DNA from: Actinomycetes bacterium
Lineage (GTDB): Bacteria; Actinomycetota; Acidimicrobiia; Acidimicrobiales; Ilumatobacteraceae
Direction of reading: 5' to 3'
Length of the DNA: 44,353 nt
NCBI GenBank assembly: GCA_025356335.1
Contig: JANXUF010000154.1
Location: 1-44,353 of the forward strand
Shown: piece by piece, positions 8,205 through 16,252 of the stretch
How the letters are laid out: each line of letters starts with the position of its first letter
Numbering within the stretch: the first letter of the stretch is position 1
The notes under the pieces: model-generated
Databases searched by the model: none
Seen by the model: the letters and a program-made list of their open reading frames with translations, nothing else
What the model was told of the DNA's origin: nothing
Position numbers and translations under genes: made by a program

Positions 8205-8765
8205 CTATCCCATCGTCTTTGCGCCGTCGATGGTCTCGCGGATGATGTCGCCGTGGCCGGCGTGTTGGGCGGTTTCGGCGATGATATGGACGATGGTGCG
8301 ACGCACGCTGCGCGCTGCCCCTGGCGGAAACCATGGCGCTGCCGGCAGCGGGAAGGATCGGTCGAGGTCTGGCAATTCGAGGACAAGCCGATCTGTCGCC
8401 GCTGCGATCTGCTCGTAGTCGGCGAGCACCTCGGCGAGGCTTTCCGTGTCGAGCAGACGGAATTCTGCCTGGCGCGCGGCAATCATGGCGGGGTCCGGAT
8501 TCGACCAGTCGACGTCGGAAGCTGCATTGTTCCCACCGCCGTCGACCATGAAATCGGCCCAGCCTTTCTCGGTAGCGGCGACGTGTTTGATGATGCCTCC
8601 GACACTGAGTTCGCTGACCGTCGAACGCAAACGCGCCTGTTCATCCGTCAAGCCCGCAGCCGTCTGGCGAAGTAGTTGGCGGTGCATCGTGAGCGATTCG
8701 AGCAGGTCGCTTCGTTCGGATGAAGGTTCCGATGGTGGCTTCGTGGATGGTGCGGTGTTCGTCAT
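8205..8765 (-). CDS. DinB-family protein (DUF664-like)
   Basis: From ATG 8765 the protein is a four-helix bundle of the DinB/YfiT type: SDLLESLTMHRQLLRQTAAGL, then SVGGIIKHVAATEKGW, and a C-terminal RTIVHIIAETAQHAGHGDI. The histidines of IIKH and of TAQHAGHGD are in the places of the three metal ligands of this superfamily. Relatives include thiol-dependent transferases and damage-inducible proteins. The substrate here cannot be told. The N-terminus before residue 15 is disordered. It precedes the YdeI-family gene by only a few bases, so the two are likely one transcript. Confidence 0.85.
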   Translation of the reverse strand: MTNTAPSTKPPSEPSSERSDLLESLTMHRQLLRQTAAGLTDEQARLRSTVSELSVGGIIKHVAATEKGWADFMVDGGGNNAASDVDWSNPDPAMIAARQAEFRLLDTESLAEVLADYEQIAAATDRLVLELPDLDRSFPLPAAPWFPPGAARSVRRTIVHIIAETAQHAGHGDIIRETIDGAKTMG

Positions 8766-8978
8766 GTCAGCCAGTCTCACCGTTCCTACGAGGCGGTCGC
8801 GCCGACTGGCGTACCGCTCGCATCGATCGGATGCACGCGCCTGTCCCGGCGCGCAACCCACTCACGCCGGGGCCCGCGCCGGCCGGCAACTGGTCGACGC
8901 CCCAGGCGATCAGATTCGGGACGCCAGGGACGTGGGTCGACGTCGAGAACCTCACCGATCGTCGCTGTCGACTGACGA

Positions 8979-9167
8979 TGGATACGGATTCGTTTCGTTT
9001 GGCCGACCCACATCGTCGCCAACCTCGACGCGCCGTTCGCGGTCATCAGCCCACCGGCATTCCAGCAGCATCTGCTGTCCGTGGCCAAACGAATCTACGA
9101 GTCCACCGGGCACGATGGAATCGCAACAACGATCGCTCTGGCACGAACGACAGCCGAAGAACCTTGA
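8979..9167 (+). pseudogene. Coding-like fragment, possibly the tail of a WYL-type regulator
   Basis: A 62-codon frame following a TGA at 8973 has GC-rich third positions and protein-like content (VWPTHIVANLDAPFAVISPP, AFQQHLLSVAKRIYEST), ending at TGA 9165-9167. The 'PxxFxxHLLxVAKRI' ending is like the last helix of some WYL-domain regulators, but this rests on pattern memory only. There is no start and no upstream domain, so it would be a remnant. Confidence 0.3.
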
Positions 9168-9191
9168 CGAGCCCGGGGGAGCGCGGAGCGG

Positions 9192-9599
9192 CTACGTTGC
9201 GGGTGGCGCTTCGACGACGGCGATGTGGTTGCCGTCGGGGTCCCGCAACATGAACAGGAGCGGTGCGCCGGGTGTGCGCATCGGCTCGGGATCGACGTCG
9301 ATGCCGCCGATCGCACTCAGCCGCTTGTGCTCGCCGAGGACGTCCGGCGTCTCGACACCGATCGAGCTGCCACCAGGCTGACCGCCCATCGGCGGGTTCA
9401 GCGCGAGTCTCGCATGTGACCCGGGCGGCGCAACCTCCAGCCAGCGCATCTCATCGTGTTCGCCGAAGCGGGTATCGGACCGCACCTCGAAACCGAGTTT
9501 CTCGGTGTAGAAGGCGAGGGCTGCGTCCTGGTCGGCGACGGTGAACATCGCCACGCCGATATCCGAGAGGGTTGTCCTTGTCGTTGTGTTTTCGCTCAT
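9192..9599 (-). CDS. VOC (glyoxalase/bleomycin-resistance) family protein
   Basis: This 135-residue single-gene protein has two beta-alpha-beta-beta-beta modules of the vicinal oxygen chelate fold. The first is IGVAMFTVADQDAALAFYTEKLGFEVR with EMRWLEVAPPG. The second is PDVLGEHKRLSAIGG to PLLFMLRDPDGNHIAVVE. The ending DPDGNHIAVVE is typical of the family, and its Glu is usually a metal ligand. Substrate and reaction (isomerase, dioxygenase or binding protein) cannot be inferred. ATG 9599 is the only good start. It is divergent from the Clp-N gene. Confidence 0.85.
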   Translation of the reverse strand: MSENTTTRTTLSDIGVAMFTVADQDAALAFYTEKLGFEVRSDTRFGEHDEMRWLEVAPPGSHARLALNPPMGGQPGGSSIGVETPDVLGEHKRLSAIGGIDVDPEPMRTPGAPLLFMLRDPDGNHIAVVEAPPAT

Positions 9600-9671
9600 G
9601 CACTGTCAGACGGAGCGGAACGCCGGAACTCATCGCCCACATCGGTGTGCTCGTGTCGTACGGTTGCTGGC

Positions 9672-10301
9672 GTGCTCGAGAACTATTCCGTCGAGGCTCA
9701 GCGTGTGGTTTCCATGGCGATGATCGAGGCGCGAGCACTCGATCACATCCGCGTCGGCACGGAGCACCTGTTACTCGGGTTGCTGGCGGATGACGCCGGA
9801 GAAGCAGCCGAGGTGTTACGGGCTGCCGGTGCGAATCTCACGTCCGCACGCCACAAGGTGGTCGAAGCGGTGGGAGCGGAGACCGGATCGCCGAGCAGCG
9901 GGGCGTTGCCGTTCACGCCGCGGGCACAACGCGCGCTCGAACGGGCAGGCCGGTTCTCGCGCAAAGAACGAGCGCCAGAGGTGACCGCAGGACACGTGCT
10001 GCTCGGCGTGCTCGACGTCGAGGGACTGGCGTGTCAGGTGCTCCGAGGGCTCGACGTCGACATCGTCCACCTGCGCGACGCCGTTGTCGCCGCTGACACC
10101 GACACCGATGTCGGGCCCGTCGACGCGCCGCCGACCGGGCCAATGCGGCCACGATGCCCCAGTTGTCACGCATCACTCGAAGAGACATTGGCCGAGATGC
10201 AGATCCCCGCCCGCGGCGAACGTGGGCAGACGACGAACCTCAGCGTCGCGTTTTGCGCAGCGTGCGGCGCAACCCTTGGTGTCATGCGTCTACAAGGCTG
10301 A
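9672..10301 (+). CDS. Stand-alone ClpC N-domain protein with C-terminal zinc ribbon
   Basis: From GTG 9672 (209 residues) the protein begins like ClpC (ENYSVEAQRVVSMAMIEARA, then HIRVGTEHLLLGLL). A second copy of the Clp repeat follows (FTPRAQRALERAGRFSRK, then VTAGHVLLGVLD), together covering residues 1-140. There is no AAA+ ATPase domain. Residues 162-198 carry CPSC and CAAC motifs (C162, C165, C195, C198) spaced as a zinc ribbon. Clp N-domains bind substrates and adaptors, so this could act as an adaptor or decoy for the ClpCP protease. The start is set by alignment to the ClpC N-terminus, because no strong Shine-Dalgarno is present. Confidence 0.83.
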   Translation: MLENYSVEAQRVVSMAMIEARALDHIRVGTEHLLLGLLADDAGEAAEVLRAAGANLTSARHKVVEAVGAETGSPSSGALPFTPRAQRALERAGRFSRKERAPEVTAGHVLLGVLDVEGLACQVLRGLDVDIVHLRDAVVAADTDTDVGPVDAPPTGPMRPRCPSCHASLEETLAEMQIPARGERGQTTNLSVAFCAACGATLGVMRLQG

Positions 10302-10327
10302 GTCGGCGCCCCGGTCCGAGCACGCCC

Positions 10328-10645
10328 TCAGTCGTCGGCCGATCGATCGCCGGATGAGTCGTGATTGTCCGCCACGGTGCCAACGACCGCCGGCCGAACA
10401 TCGATGGAGTTCGATGTGACGGAGGGTTCTGTGGCGATGGATGTGGCCGCAGCCACATTCGTCACCACAGCGGCTGGCGTGCTCGGTGACACCGCAGCCG
10501 TCGCCGCGACGCCACTTCGCAGCGTAATGCTGATGGTCGGCTGACTCGGGGTTCCCTCGAGCGCCCATGCGTTCACGAGTCCAGCGACGCCGCCTGCTCC
10601 AAGCACACCGATCACTGAGAGGATCATCGCCGTTCGGGTCCGCAT
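10328..10645 (-). CDS. Small exported Ser/Thr/Ala-rich protein
   Basis: From ATG 10645, 105 residues start with MRTRTAMILSVIGVLGAGGV, a membrane anchor or signal peptide. A low-complexity Ala/Val/Ser/Thr region follows, and an acidic tail (DSSGDRSADD). No domain is recognised. It is divergent from the response regulator gene, and the shared intergenic region carries the same direct-repeat box seen before the exported-protein/ApbE operon at 15.2 kb. I infer that it belongs to the same regulon and acts outside the membrane. Confidence 0.6.
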   Translation of the reverse strand: MRTRTAMILSVIGVLGAGGVAGLVNAWALEGTPSQPTISITLRSGVAATAAVSPSTPAAVVTNVAAATSIATEPSVTSNSIDVRPAVVGTVADNHDSSGDRSADD

Positions 10646-10690
10646 GAGTCGAGAGTACGCACCTTCTTGGCCGTGCGTGTCCAGTCGACA

Positions 10691-10708
10691 TCCAAGAAAT
10701 GTCCAAGA
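10691..10708. promoter_or_regulatory. Direct-repeat box, candidate response-regulator site (copy A)
   Basis: TCCAAGA at 10691-10697 and again at 10702-10708 gives an 11-base period, the usual spacing for OmpR/PhoB-type regulators. The flanks (CGACA before, TCGG after) partly match copy B at 15194-15211. It lies 46-63 bases before the small exported gene and 70-87 bases before the regulator gene. Confidence 0.6.
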
Positions 10709-10777
10709 TCGGTCGCATTCCCGGCCGCGCCGTCTTCCTCCGCTGCCGTGCTCCCCCCGGTACGCCACACTGTCGGT

Positions 10778-11446
10778 GTGCATGTGCTGCTGGTCGAAGA
10801 CGATATTCCGATTGCTGTCTCGCTCGTCGACGGACTGCAAGCGGCCGGCTACCGCGTGACCCACGTGGCGACGGGTACCGCCGCGCTGGCCGTGACCGAT
10901 GTCGATGTCGTGCTGTTGGACCTCGGTCTCCCCGATATGGACGGGCGCGATGTGTGCCGGGAACTGCGTGCGCGGAGTACCGTCCCGATCATCATGCTGA
11001 TGGCTCGTGGGGACGAGTTCGATCGAGTGCTCGGGCTCGAACTGGGAGCGGATGACTACGTCACAAAACCGTTCAGTTTCCGCGAGTTGGTGGCACGGAT
11101 GCGCGCAGTGACGCGTCGTGTCGCGCCGCTGGCACCTGTCACCGATGTTGCCGCCGCGCAAGTGATCGGTCCGCTCCAAGTCGATCGTCGCGCTCGCCGA
11201 GTTCGGTTGGGTGGTGTCGAGGTGGCGTTGACGGCAAAGGAGTTCGACCTGCTCGCGTACCTCGCCGCCGATCCCGGCGCGGTGTGCACCCGCACCGACA
11301 TCCTCGAGCACGTGTGGGACGTCAACTGGTACGGCCCGACGAAGACCGTCGACGCCCATGTCGCAGCGATCCGCAAGAAGCTCGGTGACGCTCAGTGGAT
11401 CGAGGCGGTGAGGGGCGTCGGGTTTCGTTTGGGCTCAGTGCAATGA
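10778..11446 (+). CDS. OmpR/PhoB-family response regulator
   Basis: The 222-residue protein has a receiver domain (1-118) and a winged-helix DNA-binding domain (about 125-220). The acidic pocket is E7/D8/D9, the phosphorylated Asp is D48 in LLDLGLPDMDG, and the conserved Lys is K97 in TKPF. The position of the conserved Thr/Ser after beta strand 4 (usually MLTA) is Met75 (IIMLMARGDE), which is unusual. The effector domain has the wHTH pattern LTAKEFDLLAYLAADPGAVCTR and TKTVDAHVAAIRKKLG. GTG 10778 is chosen because it opens the first strand (HVLLVEDD). It overlaps the kinase gene by ATGA, so the two are translationally coupled. Confidence 0.92.
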   Translation: MHVLLVEDDIPIAVSLVDGLQAAGYRVTHVATGTAALAVTDVDVVLLDLGLPDMDGRDVCRELRARSTVPIIMLMARGDEFDRVLGLELGADDYVTKPFSFRELVARMRAVTRRVAPLAPVTDVAAAQVIGPLQVDRRARRVRLGGVEVALTAKEFDLLAYLAADPGAVCTRTDILEHVWDVNWYGPTKTVDAHVAAIRKKLGDAQWIEAVRGVGFRLGSVQ

Positions 11447-12867
11447 GGTGGCGGCTGGTCGCGGTGTTCGTCGGCATCACGATCGTGGTGTTGGCCGCCC
11501 ACGACATCCCGCTTCGTCGTCATTTGCAGCAGGTGGAGCGTGATCGTCTCGTCACCGGACTGGAACGGGATTCGTTCGTGCTCGCCGGGCGGGCGGAAGA
11601 GTCACTGGAAACCGGCAGCGGTCCAGGCGACACGGCCTTGCAGCACGTCATCGACGCTTATCGCGCCAGCAGCGGCGCACGCGTCGTCATCACCGACCGC
11701 AGTGGGATCGCCGTGGCGATCTCGGACGAGGAGACGTCGGCGGGCACGAGCTATGCGACGAGGCCGGAGATCGCGTCGGCATTGGGCGGCAGTCTCGTCA
11801 CCGGCGAACGAGACTCTACGAGTCTCGGGTTTCGGTTGTTGTACGTCGCTGTACCCGTGCTCTCCGGTGAGTCCGTGGTCGGCACGGTGCGCCTCACATA
11901 TCCCGCCGCAGAGGTCGGACGTCGCGTCAGCGGGCGAGTCGGCGGCCTGTTGGTCGTGGCGGCGATCTCGATCCTCACCGCCGCAGCGGCAGCGATGGTG
12001 CTGGCCGGAACGCTCTCGCGTCCACTGCGTCGGCTGCGTGCAGCGACCGACCGCCTGGCGGGCGGAGACCTGACGGTCAAGGCCCAGAACGACGAGGGAC
12101 CCCCGGAGATCCGCGGTCTCGCCAACGCCTTCAACACGATGTCTGCGCGCCTTGGTCGAATGGTCGCGGGTCAACGTGCATTTGCTGGTGACGCCTCGCA
12201 CCAGTTGCGGACGCCATTGACGGCATTGCGACTGCGCCTCGATCAAGCGGCAGAACTGGTGGACACGGATCCTGCTGGAACGCGTGCCCGGATCGAAGCG
12301 GCAAGCGCCGAGACTGAGCGTCTGCAACATCTGGTCGACGGACTGCTCGTGCTGGCCAGGGCCGAGGGGCGCGAGGACGCAACGGAGGCTGTCGACATCG
12401 CCGCGGTCGCGCATGAACGAGTCGACGTGTGGCAGCCGCTCGCCGAGGAGCAGGGGATTACGCTGACCGTCACCACGCCCGCTCGGGCGCTCGGCATGGC
12501 AGTGCCGGGGGCCGTCGAGCAGATCATCGACAACTACCTCGACAATGCGCTCGCGGCGACCCCCGCTGGTGGACGCATCGATGTTGAGATCGAGTACGTC
12601 AGTGCTGCAGTTCCTGCTGCGAGGAACGCGCCGGCCGGGTTGTCCGTCGTGCTACACGTGCGCGACACCGGTCCCGGCATGACTGACGCGCAGCTCACGA
12701 AAGCCTTCGATCGCTTCTGGCGGGGCACCGGTTCTGTGTCGCAGGGGTCAGGCCTCGGCCTGGCGATCGTCGCCCAACTCGCCAACGCATCGGGAGCCAC
12801 CGCCCGTGTCAGGAGCGGGCCGGGAGGCGGCATCGATGCTTCGGTGGCGTTCGCCCAGGCCGTCTGA
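11443..12867 (+). CDS. Membrane sensor histidine kinase
   Basis: 474 residues: a first membrane helix (about 4-20), an extracytoplasmic sensor region (25-160), a second helix (about 165-190), HAMP (190-240), HisKA with phospho-accepting His253 in DASHQLRTPLTAL, and an HATPase domain with N box DNYLDNALAA, G1 DTGPGM, F box FDRFWRG and G2 GSGLGLAIV. All catalytic motifs are intact. The ATG overlaps the stop of the response regulator, so the two form a cognate pair. The sensor domain is PAS/CACHE-like in length, but its ligand cannot be inferred. It ends 30 bases from the convergent ApbE gene with no clear terminator between them. Confidence 0.92.
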   Translation: MRWRLVAVFVGITIVVLAAHDIPLRRHLQQVERDRLVTGLERDSFVLAGRAEESLETGSGPGDTALQHVIDAYRASSGARVVITDRSGIAVAISDEETSAGTSYATRPEIASALGGSLVTGERDSTSLGFRLLYVAVPVLSGESVVGTVRLTYPAAEVGRRVSGRVGGLLVVAAISILTAAAAAMVLAGTLSRPLRRLRAATDRLAGGDLTVKAQNDEGPPEIRGLANAFNTMSARLGRMVAGQRAFAGDASHQLRTPLTALRLRLDQAAELVDTDPAGTRARIEAASAETERLQHLVDGLLVLARAEGREDATEAVDIAAVAHERVDVWQPLAEEQGITLTVTTPARALGMAVPGAVEQIIDNYLDNALAATPAGGRIDVEIEYVSAAVPAARNAPAGLSVVLHVRDTGPGMTDAQLTKAFDRFWRGTGSVSQGSGLGLAIVAQLANASGATARVRSGPGGGIDASVAFAQAV

Positions 12868-12897
12868 CGCGACTCCCATTCTCATAGCCCGTGACCC

Positions 12898-13872
12898 TCA
12901 TGCTTCGAACTGCCGCAGGGTCGTCGTCCGGTGGACCCGGCCGTCGTCGCCCACCGCCAACCCATCGAGCCCGTTGCGTTCGAGCATCGCCATCGCTTGA
13001 TCACCGGCCAGCATCATGGCTGCGGTGGCGAATACCTCGGCGGTGGCGGCGTCACCGGCGATGACGGTGACGGTCGAGAGACCCGCCTGCGACGGCCGGG
13101 CAGTCAGCGGGTTGATGAGGTGGTGGGCCAGTTCGCCATTCGCCGTGGTCCAATTGCGGATCGTGGTGCCGGACGTCGCGACGCCGCCGGAACCGATTCG
13201 CAGGCACGTCATGTGTCGGGTTGCCTTCGTCGGGTCCTCGACGCCGAGGTGCCACGACAGTCCGCCAGCCGGTTGGCCGAGCACGACCAGATCACCCCCG
13301 ATATTCACGAGGACACCGTGCGCACCGTCGGCCATGAGGTCCTCGGCGATGACGTCCGCGGCAAACCCCTTGCCGATTCCTCCCAGATCGAGCGCCGAAT
13401 CGACAGGCACGGTGAGGGTGGAGTCCCCGTAGTCGAGGGCGATGCCCTGGCTGGCGCCGATCCGAGTGCCGATGACCGGCGGCGCCGGTTGCGACGTTGC
13501 CGTTGAATGGGTGTATCCGTGCGCGAGCAGGCCCGGCAGCACGGTGATGTCGAACAGGCCGTCCGTCTGGCGCCAACCTGCGATGGCCCTCGCCACCACG
13601 GCCAATGTGTCCTCGTGAACCGATACGGCCTGCCCCGGCGTTCCGTTGGCGATCGTGATGTCGCTCGTGGCGACGAATCGGCTCCACAGCGACTCGAACA
13701 GCCGTATCTGAGCTTCGGCGCGCACGAGCATCTCCGGTCGCCCGCCGTGGATCACGACGTGGGTCTGGCATCCCATCGCTCGGAACGACACCTCGAGCGG
13801 CCCGTCGTCACTGCGCTGTCGGGTCGAATCGCCGTGGCTGTCCGTGGGCTCACGGAGCGTCTGCACGCTCAT
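12898..13872 (-). CDS. apbE: ApbE-family FAD:protein FMN transferase
   Basis: The 324-residue protein carries the ApbE landmarks: FRAMGCQTHVVIHG at the N-terminus, the substrate-pocket SWSRFVATSDI-like region, ALDLGGIGKGFAADVIAEDL, VNIGGDLVVLGQP, SGGVATSGTTIRNW and AHHLINPLTARPS. ApbE attaches FMN to a Thr/Ser of exported FMN-binding domain proteins using FAD. The N-terminus here lacks an obvious signal peptide or lipobox, so export is uncertain. Its ATG overlaps the stop of the preceding membrane protein (ATGA), making it the third gene of a leftward operon. No classical FMN_bind domain protein is visible nearby. Confidence 0.9.
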   Translation of the reverse strand: MSVQTLREPTDSHGDSTRQRSDDGPLEVSFRAMGCQTHVVIHGGRPEMLVRAEAQIRLFESLWSRFVATSDITIANGTPGQAVSVHEDTLAVVARAIAGWRQTDGLFDITVLPGLLAHGYTHSTATSQPAPPVIGTRIGASQGIALDYGDSTLTVPVDSALDLGGIGKGFAADVIAEDLMADGAHGVLVNIGGDLVVLGQPAGGLSWHLGVEDPTKATRHMTCLRIGSGGVATSGTTIRNWTTANGELAHHLINPLTARPSQAGLSTVTVIAGDAATAEVFATAAMMLAGDQAMAMLERNGLDGLAVGDDGRVHRTTTLRQFEA

Positions 13873-14441
13873 CGCCCGCTGGTCTTGGTCGTCGCTGCCC
13901 GAGCCGGAGCGGTGGCCGGCTTTGTCGTTGCCCGACGAGGCGCAGTCGCCGCGACTGGAACCGCTACCGGCGCTGGAGGCGTCTGCTGCGGTGGAGGCGA
14001 GACGATCTGAGGCGGCTGAGTCGGCGGCACCGGAGCGTTTGTATCGGCCGATGCCGTAGGCGACGGGACGGTTCGGGCGACGGGCAACGGCACGACCACG
14101 ACGATCGACGAGTCGAGCAAGATCGGCGAAGCGGGCTGCGAACCGGGCTGCGAAACGGGCTGCGTTTCTGGATCCGAAACGGGCTGCGTTTCTGGAGCCG
14201 AGACCGGCGAGTCGACGATCAGCGACGGCGCAGCAGCGGGCGGAGCAGCCGGTCGACTCATTGCCATCGCTGTCGTCAGCATGAAGAATCCCGACGCTGC
14301 GACGCCAGCCGTAACAATTCTCGTGCGCCCCGCAGGATGCGGTCGCCGCCGTCGAGTCTGTGCACCGGATCCCGCCCTCGACGGTTGCGTCCCCCGTGCG
14401 CGCAACGCTTCGATCTTCGCTCGTTGCTGGTCGTCAGTCAT
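13869..14441 (-). CDS. Membrane-anchored Pro/Ala-rich protein
   Basis: From ATG 14441, 190 residues: an N-terminal charged region (MTDDQQRAKIEALRARGTQP and basic RRRRP), one membrane helix (VTAGVAASGFFMLTTAMAM), then a long extracytoplasmic low-complexity tail. The tail holds repeats of ETQPVS, Pro/Gln-rich blocks and an Ala/Thr/Lys-rich end. No enzymatic domain is seen. It overlaps the upstream exported gene by 8 bases and ApbE by 4, so the three are cotranslated. The layout (short cytosolic part, one helix, cell-wall-spanning Pro-rich tail) suggests a tether or scaffold for the flavin module. This is inference. Confidence 0.72.
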   Translation of the reverse strand: MTDDQQRAKIEALRARGTQPSRAGSGAQTRRRRPHPAGRTRIVTAGVAASGFFMLTTAMAMSRPAAPPAAAPSLIVDSPVSAPETQPVSDPETQPVSQPGSQPASPILLDSSIVVVVPLPVARTVPSPTASADTNAPVPPTQPPQIVSPPPQQTPPAPVAVPVAATAPRRATTKPATAPARAATTKTSGR

Positions 14442-15117
14442 CGTTCTGACCTCCCGAAGCTCCCTTGTGGGCGTCGCCCCGAGCAGAGGTGCCGCCGCTG
14501 CCGCCAGCTGCCGAGGTCGCCGTGGTCGCCGAGCGCGCCGGCACACGGGCCGATGCGGAAGCGGTGATCGCCGGGGCGTCGACCAGTGCGGGGGGAGGTG
14601 ACGCCACGGGAACGTCGGAAGCGAGTGGAGCCGTTGACTGCACCCCGCCGTCGGCCGAGACACTAACCGGCGTGGCGGCGACGGAGCTCACCGACCCGGA
14701 TGCGAGATCGTTCGTTGCCGACACGGTGACGGCCGAATTTACGAGACCCACGTCGACTCCGACGATGCGGCGGGTGTCGGTGAACCGAACGTTGATACGG
14801 GTGCCGTTGGTCGTCGCCGCAACGACCGTCCAACCGGACTGAGGCGTGGTCGACCGCAGGGCGATCGAGGTGGGCGCGATATCGACCGTGACCCAGCCGG
14901 CATCGCCGACTTGATAGATGACCGATCGGCCGAGCGGCGAGGTCGACGTCGAGGTGGAAGTCGCCGGCCCGATGGCACTCGTATCGGCGGTTGTCAGGGC
15001 CTGGGCAGTTGGTATGGACTGTGCGTTGCTCGGTGGTCCGAGGACACCGGCAAAGGCAACTCCGCCAGTGCCTGCGACGCTTGCCAAGCTCAATCCGGTC
15101 AACAACTTGTGTTTCAT
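14434..15117 (-). CDS. Exported protein, first gene of the ApbE operon
   Basis: ATG 15117 has a GGAGGA Shine-Dalgarno five bases upstream, which decides it over the ATG at 15129 inside that site. The 227-residue protein has a signal peptide (HKLLTGLSLASVAGTGGVAF), a Ser/Thr-rich linker, then a beta-rich folded segment (VIYQVGDAGWVTVDIAPTS to TRINVRFTDTRRIVGVDVG). A long disordered Ala/Ser/Thr tail rich in Gly and Asp closes it. The folded segment resembles short beta-sandwich or PepSY-like extracytoplasmic domains, but I cannot name it. A direct-repeat box 77-94 bases upstream matches the one near the two-component genes. Confidence 0.72.
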   Translation of the reverse strand: MKHKLLTGLSLASVAGTGGVAFAGVLGPPSNAQSIPTAQALTTADTSAIGPATSTSTSTSPLGRSVIYQVGDAGWVTVDIAPTSIALRSTTPQSGWTVVAATTNGTRINVRFTDTRRIVGVDVGLVNSAVTVSATNDLASGSVSSVAATPVSVSADGGVQSTAPLASDVPVASPPPALVDAPAITASASARVPARSATTATSAAGGSGGTSARGDAHKGASGGQNDD

Positions 15118-15193
15118 CGATTCCTCCATGGTCGGCGTTCGCCTGCCGGATATCAGTGAACGACTCCGTTCCCCAAGGGGCTGCCAGGCGACA

Positions 15194-15211
15194 TCCAAGA
15201 AGCGTCCAAGA
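15194..15211. promoter_or_regulatory. Direct-repeat box, candidate response-regulator site (copy B)
   Basis: TCCAAGA at 15194-15200 and 15205-15211 has the same 11-base period as copy A, with matching flanks (CGACA before; a G before the second repeat). It is 77-94 bases upstream of the exported gene at 15117. The rest of 15118-15427 shows no gene. Confidence 0.6.
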
Positions 15212-15427
15212 CGCTGCTCAGATCGCGCCGTGCGCCGTGCCCCGCCCTTCGGAGCGACGCGTGGTGCCATGCGCCCGCCGTCGTCGTGGAACCCGTAGAT
15301 CAACATCCGGGTCGCCGTCGCCTCCTCGCCGAGCTGCGGACGCCGTGCACCATCGACCGATGAGTTCCGGCCGTCGCCGTCGTCGTTATTGCGTCGGCAC
15401 GCTGTGCCAATCGTGCAGGAGATCGAG

Positions 15428-16174
15428 ATGAGCCTTCCGAAGATCGTGTCGCAAGCCGAGTGGGTCGCCGCGCAGAAGTCGTTCCTCGTCGCGGAGAAGC
15501 AAGCGACCAAGGCCCGGGACAGGCTCAATACCGAACGCCGTGAGCTGCCGATGGTCGAAGTCACGAAGGCGTACGAATTCGACGGCCCCGACGGCAGTGA
15601 GACACTGCTCGACCTCTTCGAGGGCCGGCGGCAGCTGATCATCTATCACTTCATGTTCCATCCCGAGTGGGAGGACGGCTGCCCGAGCTGCACCGCCGGC
15701 ACCAGTGAACTCTCGCCGGCATTCTTCGAGCACCTCCACACCCGGGACACCTCCTATGCGATGGTCTCGCGAGCGCCATTCGAGCAGCTCGATCGGTGGA
15801 AGGCGAAGCAGCATTGGGACGTGCCGTGGTACTCATCGGGCGGCGGTGACTTCAACTACGACTTCGGCGTCACGATCGACGCCTCACGGGGGTTCGACGA
15901 GTTCAACTACCGCTCTCTCGACGACTACGCGGCGATCGGCCAGGAGATTATGAAGACCGCCGGCCAGCCCTACGACATGCCAGGCCGCAGCTGCTTCCTC
16001 CAGGTCGAGGGACGAGTATTCCACACCTACTCGCAGTACGCCCGCGGACTCGAGGGGACCGGCGGCTCCTACTACTTCCTCGACCTCACCGCCCTCGGGC
16101 GTCAGGAGGACTGGGAGTACCCGAAAGGCCGCAGCGGGGCCGCCCGACCGAACATCCCGGATTTTTCGACCTGA
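15428..16174 (+). CDS. DUF899 thioredoxin-fold protein
   Basis: From ATG 15428, with AGGAG eight to nine bases upstream, the protein (248 residues) shows the DUF899 hallmarks. These are LPKIVSQAEWVAAQKSFL with helical residues following, ELPMVEVTKAYEFDGPDG, LLDLFEGRRQLIIYHFMFHP, a DGCPSCTAG site with two cysteines in a thioredoxin-like position, and YAMVSRAPFEQLDRWKAKQ. The C-terminal half has PGRSCFLQVEGRVFHTYSQYARGLE and a YYFLDLTALGRQEDW segment. DUF899 proteins are predicted redox proteins of the thioredoxin superfamily with no established substrate. It appears monocistronic and ends convergently with the SDR gene. Confidence 0.9.
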   Translation: MSLPKIVSQAEWVAAQKSFLVAEKQATKARDRLNTERRELPMVEVTKAYEFDGPDGSETLLDLFEGRRQLIIYHFMFHPEWEDGCPSCTAGTSELSPAFFEHLHTRDTSYAMVSRAPFEQLDRWKAKQHWDVPWYSSGGGDFNYDFGVTIDASRGFDEFNYRSLDDYAAIGQEIMKTAGQPYDMPGRSCFLQVEGRVFHTYSQYARGLEGTGGSYYFLDLTALGRQEDWEYPKGRSGAARPNIPDFST

Positions 16175-16252
16175 CGCCACAGGGCGTTTGCTGCAGCTCC
16201 GACGATGCTCGTTACGCCCGCTCGAGCTCCGTCGGATGTGGAGATTCCTCCG

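Noticed and set aside
10328..11359. Long minus-strand open frame opposite the response regulator gene
   Set aside because: It only becomes protein-like in its last 105 codons (kept as the small exported protein). The rest is antisense to a clear regulator gene.
14434..15642. Extension of the exported ApbE-operon gene to a 402-residue frame
   Set aside because: A strong GGAGGA site and signal peptide place the start at 15117; the added part overlaps the DUF899 gene region and has no family features.
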